Shown here in pieces: positions 37,740-48,709 of a stretch of DNA of 64,000 bases. The translations under genes and the position numbers were made by a program. Source of the DNA: Rhopalosiphum padi (taxonomy: Eukaryota; Arthropoda; Insecta; Hemiptera; Aphididae); assembly GCF_020882245.1 (NCBI RefSeq), contig NC_083600.1, positions 44,177,019 through 44,241,018 on the forward strand, read 5' to 3'. Every line of letters starts with the position of its first letter. The stretch's first letter is position 1. The notes under the pieces are model-generated. The model was given only the letters and a program-made list of their open reading frames with translations, was not told where the DNA came from and made no database searches.

Positions 37740-37860
37740 CTACTTTGTGGCAACCTGGTTTCTGCCAAGTATTTGAACCAGTCGCCAACGGAGACGGCAG
37801 GATCGCCAAGAAGAATATAAAGATCATCGCAGCGTTTTTCCACCACCGAAACTTGTCCAT
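37740..37860 (-). CDS. GPA2: GPA2 coding exon 1: signal peptide and first cysteine
   Basis: First coding exon of a glycoprotein hormone alpha-2 chain, the secreted alpha subunit that pairs with GPB5 to form invertebrate thyrostimulin, ligand of the leucine-rich-repeat receptor LGR1. The ATG at 37860-37858 opens 40 codons plus one base. Residues 1-10 are basic and tryptophan-rich, residues 11-22 form a hydrophobic core (AMIFIFFLAILP), and an Ala-Thr-Gly at 26-28 fits signal peptidase cleavage after residue 28. Cys37 (PGCHKV) is the first of ten cysteines. The exon ends at a strong donor, GTGAGT, in phase 1, which matches the next exon. I chose this start because it is the only ATG giving a signal peptide in frame with the conserved domain. 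On its own the exon would be unrecognisable. Its identity rests on joining to 35451-35276 and 22427-22335. Confidence 0.85.
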
Positions 37861-37888
37861 ATCACTAAAGTTAGCCTTCAGACTCGAT
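37861..37888 (-). other. GPA2: GPA2 5' UTR segment behind a splice acceptor
   Basis: Directly upstream of the GPA2 ATG the minus strand reads a short leader preceded by a good acceptor (ATTGGTTTTCAG, with the AG at 37890-37889). This implies that at least one non-coding first exon and the promoter lie further upstream, at higher coordinates. I could not place them; GC-rich islands at 42.0-42.8 kb and 46.6-47.3 kb are the nearest candidates. Inference from the acceptor only. Confidence 0.5.
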
Positions 37889-37894
37889 CTGAAA

Positions 37895-39060
37895 ACCAAT
37901 ATTTGTTTTATATATTATTATAATTGTTATTATAATATATTATATTGAAATCAGTTTTTTTTATCAGAAATAAAATTAGTGTAAACTGTAAATAATAATG
38001 ACAAAAACCACGATAAAACGATTGTAGATAAATTATCTAACCAAATTGTATCACTAATTTAATACTATATATACTATATTTTCTGCGAACATGATGGTAA
38101 CCGTAAGATCTCTCTTCTCGTAAGAAGTGGCTCGACAAAACGCGCAGAAAATATTTTGCGTTATTATTTTTTTTAATTTTTTGATCATTCATTATTAAAT
38201 AAAATCTCTCCAAATTAAAACGTGACTTTTTTATTATTTCACTGAAAATATGTGTAGAACGCTCGGCGTTTGGGCCATCGGAAAACAGATAAATTTATAT
38301 TCATTCATCTCAGACCGCACGTCGACGGCAATAATACGAACATAATACGTATAATCATTATTCTGCGCACTCATTAATAATTATTAATTGCCTTCTATAC
38401 TCGAAATTTCAATTTTATTTCGACGTACCGTACATGGGCAATAAATTATTCAAAAATAAAAAATTAATTGCGTGGTGAAAATTAAAATGTTAGTTCTCAA
38501 AATTACATTTCTTTTTACGATAAAATCGCACTTTAATACTTTTACCGTTAAAAGTTTTAATTGTGTACTCAAACTCCAATTCTCTTAATGGATCCTATGA
38601 AAACTAATATAAACGATAATACACCACAAAATACTAAACCAGTAAACTACTTATATATAAACTGTTAAAAGGAACCACGCGTGCACGTACATGTGTATGT
38701 GTGTATGTATATGGTCAAAAAACTTAAATTTAATTTTCTTTTTTTAGAATTTACAATAGCTAATAGACAACTAATGATTAACCTGATATTATATAAAAAT
38801 TAAAATAAAATTATTACTTTTAAACTCAAAGTAATTAAGTTATTTTCGAGATTTTGATGAATTTCGTAAAAATTTTAACTACTCCACAATTCATTTTACG
38901 AATATTTATAATATTCATATTTTACTATCGAATCCAAATATAATTTGTCGCAGTCACTACGAGGAGAAAAAATTAAATAATTTTTTGTAACAACATTTCA
39001 TATAATATGTGACACATGCAGTAATATAAGTGCACCGTTCTATAATATTATATAGTATTT
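37895..39060. other. Upstream of GPA2, no gene seen
   Basis: AT-rich. Probably part of the GPA2 5' UTR intron. No promoter motif supported. Confidence 0.4.
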
Positions 39061-39067
39061 TGTAAAT

Positions 39068-39517
39068 ATGTTGGAACAATTATCAATAAAATTTGAAAAC
39101 CGTTTTCAAGATTTCAAATCACATACTCGTAATATGATTTTATTTCAGATGCTTGAAAATCCATTTCTGTCTGATGAAAATTATGTTCAAGAAACTATTC
39201 AACTTGAACTTACCGATTTAAGAACAAATAATAATTTGAGAGATTTGTACAAAAAAATCACAAATAAAAACACAAATTTTATGCATTTTTATAAGACCCT
39301 TCCTGATGATTTTCCAAAAATAAAAGAATTATCAATGCGTATATTTACATTATTTGGTTCTACTTATATTTGCAAACAAGCGTGTTCACGCGTGAATTAC
39401 GCAAAATGTTCAGAAATATCTCGTTTGACTGATGAACACTTACACTTCTTATTTACACATTTCACTCCGAATATTGAAAGATTGGTTAAAAAAAAACAAG
39501 CCCAAATTCCACACTAA
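39068..39517 (+). pseudogene. hAT-family transposase C-terminal fragment
   Basis: Open frame of 149 codons to TAA. The end carries the hAT dimerisation signature FGSTYICKQACSRVNYAKCS followed by SRLTDEHLHFLF, the arrangement known from ZBED5/GTF2IRD2-type domesticated and active hAT transposases. Earlier residues (LPDDFPKIKELSMRIFTLFG) also fit the region before that motif. Only the last roughly 150 residues of a protein normally over 500 long are present. The BED zinc finger, the catalytic first Asp and the insertion domain are missing, so this is a remnant despite lacking stops. The expected Phe/Ser after Cys-x-Gln is altered. Downstream at about 39690-39718 the sequence GGGGTTGGGAACGCC resembles a decayed hAT terminal repeat. 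Confidence 0.75.
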
Positions 39518-39689
39518 TTTACTTCTATTAATATTCTGAAATCCAATATATTTTTTTTTTTATATTAAATTAAAAATGTAAGATATTTTGTAATTTTTAA
39601 AAGCCTAATAAAATAACATTTTCATAAATCATAATTGTTATTTTTTTTACCCCTTTAAAAATTTCCAATTTTTATAAAATGGCCGGTTG

Positions 39690-39718
39690 GAATATTTCTG
39701 CGGGGTTGGGAACGCCTT
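39690..39718 (+). repeat. Possible right terminal repeat of the hAT remnant
   Basis: GGGGTTGGGAACGCC resembles the inverse of the common hAT end CAGTGTTTCCCAACCC, with the outermost bases decayed. No left partner was identified. Confidence 0.35.
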
Positions 39719-39719
39719 A

Positions 39720-41170
39720 TGTATACTATTTAATATTTATATTATAAAATCAAACTCTGTGCAAAGCGCGTTCGACGGAATACTATCACTTTATCCATTT
39801 TATCGTTTCTCGTGATCGGCAACATTCATATTAATATATCATAATTAAATTAAATTTTAAGCGGTATCAAATAATATAAACCTTTTTAAAAATATGTCCA
39901 TTAATAGTAAACCATAAAATTAATTTATATTCTAAATTTTCACGTATACATTTTGTAGTATAAATATATATATATATATATAATGTAATATTCAACTACG
40001 ATCTGTGTTAGTATGTTATTTGCAAGGAACCAATTATATACTTCGGTATAGGTGATTTGTCCGTGACACACACCAAATTACTTTAAGTAATATCATTCCA
40101 AAGATTCCACAACTGGTAAAAGAAAAAAAGAGTAGTAATAAATCACATTAATTATAATATTCTTTTACATAATTAGTCAGGCTGGTATCATTAAGTTCGT
40201 TTTTAATATTTGTACTCAATATTTAATATATTATTGGTTATTTTTATTACCTACAGTTATTGTTCAATATATTATAGGAGGCAACGGGTTAAAATAATTA
40301 GTGGTCTGCTGTAAAAGAAGTACTTCAAAAGTGTTCCATGTTTTCAATTGAGTTGGTAACCACTGCAATAAAGGAACACAACACTATCACAAAAAATATT
40401 AAAGATGAAAAAATATATCGTCAAAAAATTATTTTTAATATAAAAAAATAAAAATGCGTAACGGGCAATTTATATACCCAAAATATGTATATTATACTCC
40501 GGGGATATTTACCACTTTTCCTGTTCCTGACGTTAATGAGATAATTTAAGATCGACCAAAGATTTTTTTTACTACACAAAATTTACCACTAATAAAAATA
40601 TTCAACCCACGAAAAGGTTAAAAAAAGGTTCAATGATTTTCGAATTCCACAACACCCGATACTATTGTATAAATATACTAAACACACGCGTATAAAATAC
40701 ATGCCACAACAGTATTATTATATAAATAATATTATATTCAATATAGTTTGCCGACGTACGATAACTAGTTTTGTTAAAGAAATGACTAATACACTGATCA
40801 TTAGTAAAATAATAATACGAATAACTATGTAAGTCATAAAATTATTATCTATTTACTAGAGTATGTTCCGATTAATATTATGATCACTGACTAACAACAC
40901 AGAATATATCTATCATTGAAATCACAAATTAACTATTAACTAATAAACCAAGCGAATATTTTTATAATTTTTAAACGACCTTATGCATATTAAAATCACT
41001 ATAGACAAAATAATTTAATAATTTGGACGTCTTTTATAGTTTTAAGTAATCAAAACTGTTTAAAATAATTAAAATTACGATAAAATAAAACCCAACATAA
41101 AAATGCAAGTTTAAAAAATCCTGAATCATGGAATTATGATATCATATTATCTATATAGACGTGTAAATAT
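39720..41170. other. AT-rich stretch, no gene seen
   Basis: TA microsatellite at 39964-39982 and otherwise featureless. Confidence 0.6.
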
Positions 41171-41224
41171 AATATGTGATTTTCAATATAATTTATAGAC
41201 GTATTTTATCATTTATAATGAAAT

Positions 41225-41420
41225 TTTTTTCTTTACGGTTATTTCTTATTTACATATCTAAATTTGAATTTATTTCTCATTATTTATGTTTTGTTTTTTT
41301 ACGTCCATGTAGTAGTAAAATACTAAAATATGAAAATAATGGTCGTTTTCCTCTGCAGTTTGTAGTCGGTTAATGCACTTTCATTATTGGAATAATAATA
41401 CTATCGGGAGTTAATAATTT
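41225..41420 (+). repeat. Dispersed repeat copy with coding-like core (plus strand)
   Basis: Homologous to 48065-47895 on the minus strand. The conceptual translations share KYENNGRFPLQFV versus KYEYNGRPPPQFV and then TFIIGII versus TFVIGII. This copy has a stop codon shortly after QFVVG. Probably two fragments of a transposon or of a duplicated gene; family not recognised. Confidence 0.5.
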
Positions 41421-41999
41421 AAAAGTTATAATATATCTTTAGGAATACCCTCTGCTTTCTTCACTTAATAACCTAGTACCTTAAGCAGTTGTATGAAAAC
41501 TATGAAATTATGGTGCAAATAAAACGAATTAAAAAATTGGATTCAAAATCAATCAGAACTTTATTGATGATCTCTGAAACGCATTCTCATATAATTGCAT
41601 TTAAGTAAAGCAATCAAAATAAAAGTTCATATAGACCTCTAGATTTTCCAAAATATATCGAATATATGCCATTCATATGAATAATATGTTTTAAAATATA
41701 TGATAATGTAGTAATGTGATCAGTCTTTTTCTCGTGCGTAGGTCTTTATCCCAATAAATTATATGATATTATTATCGGCGTATTGGAAATACTTTTGTAA
41801 AAAGTGTTTATAAATCGCGTTCATCTTCCGACCTATCGCATATATCTGCGTGTACATAAATAATATATTAATATGATATATTATTGTATTTGCATGCCTC
41901 GACAACAACAAACGATTAGGTACCGAACGGAATCGCTATCTGATTATCGTGAACGATCGATCAAAGACATCGACTTACGAGATTAATCTTTAAACGGTA

Positions 42000-42830
42000 T
42001 TTTTCATCATCTGTCCGCCGCGATGACGTCGAAAAAATAGTATTGTCCTTTAAAACGGTCACGGCTTTTCACTGCTTTGGGTATATGAAAATCAAGTGTA
42101 GGCGTATATGATGAGCGCTCGAAAACAGTTGCGTTTATTTTTTTGCTTTGCCGCTAACAATAACGCATAATCCAATCGCGCACTGTATCGACACCAGACG
42201 CGCTTTAACGGAACGACTCTTGCGTTTTCGTACCGCAGTTTTATTCAAAAATCAAACCGACATCTAATACGCCGTGGGGCGAGTGGTATAGTGAAAACAG
42301 TTCGATATTGTATTGCGGTCGTTTAATGACGACGATCGACAGGACCCCGAGCGCGAACCGGTGTCGGGGGACATGGGGGGGGGGGGGTGGCGAGACATCC
42401 GCGGGCATTTCATCGCGAAAAAGAAAAATCGATGCCACAGTCGTGCGATCATATTTCCGCGTATTTAATTCCCGTAGAAAACGTGAGACGGTGTATCTAC
42501 TTGTAATACGAATCGGCATCGGTAGCAGATGCCGTGTACGCCGCCGCACACGTAGGTTTGGATATTATATTATATAAATATTGTTGTACGGGCAAAGAAC
42601 AATATATAGCCGCCGTTGATGCCGATGACTTTGACGGTGCAGTTAACTCACAGAACGAAACTGCAATGCGGTGCAATGCACGCACGGTTTGACTATTACA
42701 CTTGTGGTACTCTACATAATACTGCAGTACAGAGGCAGCGCTATACGGGGTCAAGGGTGGGAAAGTGCCACATCCCCCGAAATTTGATTTTTGCCCCTCC
42801 ATTTCCCCGCCCCCTATGATTTAATGTTAA
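42000..42830. other. GC-rich island upstream of GPA2
   Basis: CpG-dense, with a run of 13 G at 42375-42387 and a TGACGTC at 42023-42029. The plus strand is open without stops for 42209-42577, and the minus strand is also open over much of the interval. That is expected from composition, and no domain is recognisable. It is a candidate position for the non-coding first exon or promoter of GPA2, unproven. Confidence 0.3.
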
Positions 42831-45800
42831 AAAAAAATGTAAATAAATGCAGACATTGTAAATCATTATTTATACATAAAATAGTATTAATTAATTTAAA
42901 GAGTTTTTAGACTTAAGTTAATTTATTTTAAGTTTGACAGTTGTATTCAAATTAAATATGATTTTTTTGCACGCTTAGAATTAAAAATACTCAATAAAGT
43001 TAATACTAACACTACACACTTCCTAAAATCTCATACATTAAAAAATAAAAAGTTAATAAGTATGTTGCATACAAATAAAAGAAAATGGAAGGAATTTGAA
43101 GTCTTACTGTAGCACATATTTTGTGATAATAATATAGTAGGTATATTCTTTAATTATTTGCTTATAAATGTAACTTATTATACCCGAAACATTTTTAGCA
43201 ATACTTTCCTGAAAATATGGTATAAACATATTAATGGGTGATCGAATATCCATACATAAATGCACCTCCCCCCATCTCCTTCGTGGACGAAACGTATTTT
43301 TTAACGGCGACGAAAAGGGAAAATGAGCTTTTTCAAATATTATTATAAATATGACCGGTGTAGAGCTTTGTCTGTGATAAAAACAAAAGCAAAATATAAA
43401 AATATAATAATATTTCCTTCCTGTAAGTATCTATGATATCATAGTATTTCAATAGTATTCTTGCTCCATTTTTTTTTTTTTGAAAACTTATCAACAATAA
43501 TTATTACTGTGACGATTTTATTAAATAATGCACGTCCGTTTCTACGTTTGACAGAGGAAGAGAACAAAAGTTGTCTAGAAATTCTACCGTGTTTTAAGTC
43601 TTTTCGTCACATTTAAATATCACTTATTATACGTTAGTAATGTGCCGGGAGAGTATTTCAACAATCGGTTTTTCTATATTATTTTAAAACGAAAAATATA
43701 TACTTTGCGAAATTAATTTATTACGTTTCAACGTGTTAAGCTAGCTGCTACAGTATCATGAAAAAACTTTATGATGAAGAAAAATATTATGTCTCTTTAT
43801 TCTCTTTATTTGAGTTCATTTATCCACCAAAGAGCTGTATTAAAAATCATACGGAACAAACATTTTATAGTAGGCGAAATCCACAATTCACAACACGATG
43901 ATTAATGACCACGTGAGTACTATGTATTTCTGAATAACGTGAAACACTTATAATTCGAATTCTTATAAATTAGTTCCGTTCGTTTTGGCCTCAAAAAAGA
44001 TTTTGAAAACGTCATAAACAATAGAAAATGATATAACATGTCTTTAGAATGAAACTACCCATTAAATGTTAGCTGAAAACTATATAACAACGATGATTAA
44101 TTATTATTCATATTGTTCCAGAACAAACTGAATATTATTATTCTTAACCTAGATATTACGTAATAATCTTAACTAAAAATTATTGTCTTCAGGATTAATT
44201 AAGTATATTCGTTTAACAGACATAACATATTATCCAGGCAGTTAATAAATTAATATTATTATTATATTTTACATCATACAGGAAATATTTAAGTGTAAAA
44301 TATTGTTTAAAACGTTCCAAATAAACAAACCACATTTTAAAGTTGCAAAATGTATCCATTTTCATTTTAAAACTTTGTTATGTTCACAAAATGTGAAAGA
44401 CTTTAAAAATATAATGGTGTTTATTAGACTTTCTAATTTAGTAAATAAAAATGAAATATTCATGTAATAAGCATATTATGTATAAATACATCCATTAAAA
44501 ATATAATAAATTAAGAAAAACATAACTATAATTAAAACATACATCAAACAGCAAAAATATTTAGTCTATGCTTGAAGATTTTGATATTGAAACCAAAAAT
44601 CTAAAATTTAAATTTTAAATTTACATATTTTCTAATTACATTAAGAGAATGCAATATCCGAATGATGTGTAGTTTCCATCTTACAGAATACAGAGTACAG
44701 CATAGATCGATTTTAAACCACTTTATATAGAAAACATTATTAGATAGAGAGCATACTAATAAACTTACATCTAAAAATATTATCTTTGTTTGCAAGTTGG
44801 TTTTTACAATATATTAATTTTTAAGCAACTATGAGCACTTTTAAATTTAAATTTTTTGCATACACTGATCTCGCACTTGTTTAAAATTGAAATATTATTA
44901 AAAAAAAATTAGCGTACGAAAACACATATAATGTTTTTTAGGTTCAATAATAAATCAATTTACTCATATTTAATATGCTATATAAAATTAGTTCTGCTTT
45001 TTAAAACTATTATAAGACAAACAAAACAATGTGGATATCATATAGTCTTAGTCTTAATGAAATTATTTTGTATATAAAATTAAAATAGCAACCTTAATAT
45101 TTTAATATAAAAAATGTTATTGTGAAATGGATAAGTTTTATTGTTATGTTATAAATGCGATAAGAACATCTAATAAGAATTATTATTAATAAAAAAAAAA
45201 ACCCCCATAAATATACATTAAAAATGTTACTCTACATAAAAAAAAACTAAATATTCCTTTTATTCCTAAAACCTCATAGTAAAAATATTATTAAAGTACC
45301 AATAAGAAAAAAAATAAAAATAAAAATACCACAAAATTAATTTTTTTTTTATAGATGATATATGAATTAAGTATTGTTTAAAATTAAATAATTAAGATAA
45401 GATATTAAGTCGTTTTGGGTAGTATTTTGACTTTAATTAAATTAACAGTTATAATTTCCAAAAACCTATAACGACACCAAAGAATTTTGAATTGTAATTA
45501 ATTAATCTAGTTCTTCGAAAGATGAAGACAATTTTTTATTACAGCTGAATATCTATTAGTTATTCATTACAAATATTTTAGCCATCGTTTATTATGATTG
45601 AAGTTTAAAAATAATTTGAATAGATAATAATATTTTCAGAGATTAATTGCATTTATTTTAATCGGATACATCATAAATGTAAATATGGTAATATTTTTCT
45701 AAAATCTGAAGCTCATTGTACCTGCAAACATGAATTTAATATCATTGACTTTAATTTTAAATACTGTTTAATGTTTAATCATAGAGTAATATTACTCTAT

Positions 45801-46600
45801 ATGTTTAATATGTTAAGCTTGGTACTTTTCGAAACAAAAATTTGTTTTGGATTTAAAGATCAATATTTTAATGATCTAGTTGTAAAAAATGTAATTCAAC
45901 ATTTTCATAATATTTTATGCACTGACGAATTATTTTTAAAAAGTTTAAGAAAAAGTAAACGTTAAATGCAATTAATCTATCTATTATAAACATACAAAAC
46001 AATTTAAATATTATTGAGTTTTAATAGTACATATGGAAACCAGCAAAACAAATAAATAATAATAATAATAAATTAAAAATCTCTGACATGACTTATAACT
46101 ACTACAAAAATATAAAAAGCCTTTTACATGAAACATTCTAGTTGGTTGATTTAATCTAGAGGGCTTTCGAGCGTATAGCCTCCTAATATACTTTAAGATG
46201 TAAATAGGTCGGAGTTATTAGTAAGACTCAAATATGTATATTATAATGTTATAAATTTAAAAAGAAAAAAACAAAATTACTAGTCTAATAGTTTTGCCGT
46301 TGTATCAGCAACTAAAATACACATTAAAGCAATTTTTTACTTTTAAACAGTGTTAAAAAATAATATAAGTAATTCTGCCTGACTATTTGAATATAGACAA
46401 TAATTACCTAATTTAAATAAAATCTATTCAAATTTCATATTTTATTTAAATAACCTCTTTTTACAGAGTTTACTTAAACGTTTCAAAAATAATTATAATA
46501 TATAGTTTCCACGAAGAATAAAATTATTCCATTTATTTCCACTGCTAAATTTCTGCTATTTGAAAACATATTTAAAATGACGTTTTCCCCGCAGTATAAG
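42831..46600. other. AT-rich stretch, no gene seen
   Basis: Dominated by A/T runs. Small frames at 44601-44795 and 45771-45965 lack supporting signals. Confidence 0.5.
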
Positions 46601-46673
46601 GGGACTAAAGAGCTACGTTGTGTCAACGCTGTACGAATTATCTACGACTCGCGACTGTCGTATTAAAATTATT

Positions 46674-46674
<1 letters not shown>

Positions 46675-46709
<35 letters not shown>
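46675..46709. repeat. (TAT)n microsatellite
   Basis: About twelve units, uninterrupted. Confidence 0.9.
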
Positions 46710-46711
<2 letters not shown>

Positions 46712-46802
46712 TACCTACCACCGTATGTTGTTTGTGATTTTCAAAATTAGATGCCAGCGGAACACGAGTGCGTGTGATACATGATATTTAAATGTGTAGC
46801 AA

Positions 46803-46850
<48 letters not shown>
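46803..46850. repeat. (ATT)16 microsatellite
   Basis: Forty-eight bases of perfect ATT. The second such tract within 130 bases, flanking the GC-richer patch at 46710-47330. Confidence 0.9.
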
Positions 46851-46851
<1 letters not shown>

Positions 46852-47894
46852 CACACAACTACTCCGTTTACTAAAAACGGTCGTCGAAATGAAAACATTT
46901 GAACTCGTACGGTGGTAATAAACAAAGACGTGACTAATGCGTGGCGATTTGTAGACGACAGAAGTTGATGTTAACAACGTCGGAGCGGAGTGAGTAGTGG
47001 GCCAGCATACACAAATACACTCAAACGTTAGATCGCGTCGGGAAGTTCTCATGCCGTTCGTTTCATACCGTCGCAGAAGAGTTTGGGATTAAAAGTAAAA
47101 ATGACAAAACAAAACGGAACGAAAGCGTCGTTGAGTTTTCTCTCTATTGGCTGGGCAATAATTAACTGCCGCTGAAGAATCTTCAAGTGAGCTCGGGACG
47201 TCACTTATTATTAATGCGCAGCCATCCGTGAATTTTGAAATTATTAGAAACCCATGGACGGTTACCGGCATTTGAAACCGTTTTACCTGCAGATCCTTTA
47301 TACCCTAAAATCGTCCCGGTGTCACCATCATAGACATTGACTTCATAACAGTTCGTTAATAATATATAATATTCAAATAGTTTCATAATTGTTATTAATT
47401 AAAGATTCACAATAGAAACAACGGCGATGAGTATAGTAAAACACAATACACTATTTTTATTATAATTGTTTTACTAAGATAAGCATTAATATTTGAATAT
47501 TATTATTATTACGTGACTTGTTATGTCTGAAACCGGAATTTAAAAAAAATAATATTTAATAATAATATTTAAAAAAATTTAAAAACGTGAAATACAGTTT
47601 TACTTTTGTCAGAAAAGATTTATTTAAATCCCTATTATTGATCTGGTATAACATTGAATATTTGTCCAAAAATTTACCAGTCGATATGCTATTTAAATAT
47701 ATATAAGTAGATATCTACTTAAACGATTACCAATTATTTACAAATACATTCATAACAAAATAATTTTAGCATTGAAGATAAATATTTTCTTTCAATATGA
47801 CATTATATTATTATCTCTACTATTTATAGCTACTGGACTCTACATTCTATGGAATGGATAGGATCCGAGGATTTTGTTGGGAAACTGTATTTTT

Positions 47895-48065
47895 CATTCT
47901 TAATTCCTGATGTTATTATTCCAATAACAAAAGTCCCATAAACGGCTACAAATTGTGGAGGCGGACGGCCATTATATTCATATTTAACTACCATAGATGC
48001 AGAAAAAATATAAGAACAATAACAGATAAATTTAAATTTATACATGTACATAACCATAAAGCAAA
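47895..48065 (-). repeat. Dispersed repeat copy with coding-like core (minus strand)
   Basis: The better-preserved member of the pair with 41225-41420. It reads VVKYEYNGRPPPQFVAVYGT and FVIGIITSG inside an 87-codon open frame (48093-47830). The end looks membrane-like. No start or splice context supports a working gene. Confidence 0.5.
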
Positions 48066-48673
48066 AACTTCGTTCTGAACGAATAAAATACAACTATTTT
48101 TTAGGTATAATACGAAAAATCCATAACACAGTACTTGTTCAATTTAAATTTTATTTTTGTGTCATCTTGGATCAACCCAATACAAATTTGATTCTCGTAC
48201 AAAGTGATACGTTATTGATTACTACAACATATGATGAAAAGCGTTCGCTACAAAATTAATTATAAAATAGTTATTGTTGGTCTTACAGCAAGTGGCTGAT
48301 ACGAGTGGGGCCATAGGGACATCTCTCCCGTGGGCTGTGTTTTTTTTTATGTAATTCTAATATTCTATAATAATTTATTGTTTATACGATTGCAATATTT
48401 ATCATAAATATAGACATATACCTACTTGCTAGCAATATAATTTTACATAATACAATTAATCCTTCACAAATATCATATAATAATATATTACTGCGGTATA
48501 TCATATACACATGTTTTTGAAAAATTAATCTCGACAGCCTACTGGATTCGCTACTGCCTTGTAGAGCCGATGTAATGGTAAAAAAAATGTAACATTAAGG
48601 GGATCAGTGATGGTGTATATTTAAAGAGCTTAGCATAGGCAATGTTTAAAGTTCGTGCGTGCTTGATTTGTGG

Positions 48674-48674
<1 letters not shown>

Positions 48675-48705
<31 letters not shown>
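48675..48705. repeat. (TG)n microsatellite
   Basis: About fifteen TG units. Confidence 0.9.
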
Positions 48706-48707
<2 letters not shown>

Positions 48708-48709
48708 TA

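Larger units (their letters stand above)
46600..47340. other. GC-richer island with paired microsatellites
   Basis: Frames on the minus strand (47052-46846, 47271-47089, 47386-47201) overlap and have no clear exon structure. One of them, ending at a CTGCAG/GTAAAA donor-like site near 47287, reads EVNVYDGDTGTILGYKGSAG and could be a short exon. Alternatively this is a promoter region. Confidence 0.25.

Noticed and set aside
42209..42577. Stop-free stretch of 122 codons in the GC island
   Set aside because: Both strands are open there and it spans a G13 run; no domain or splice signals.
42740..42820. C-rich stretch resembling a transposon end
   Set aside because: No inverted partner or target duplication could be found.
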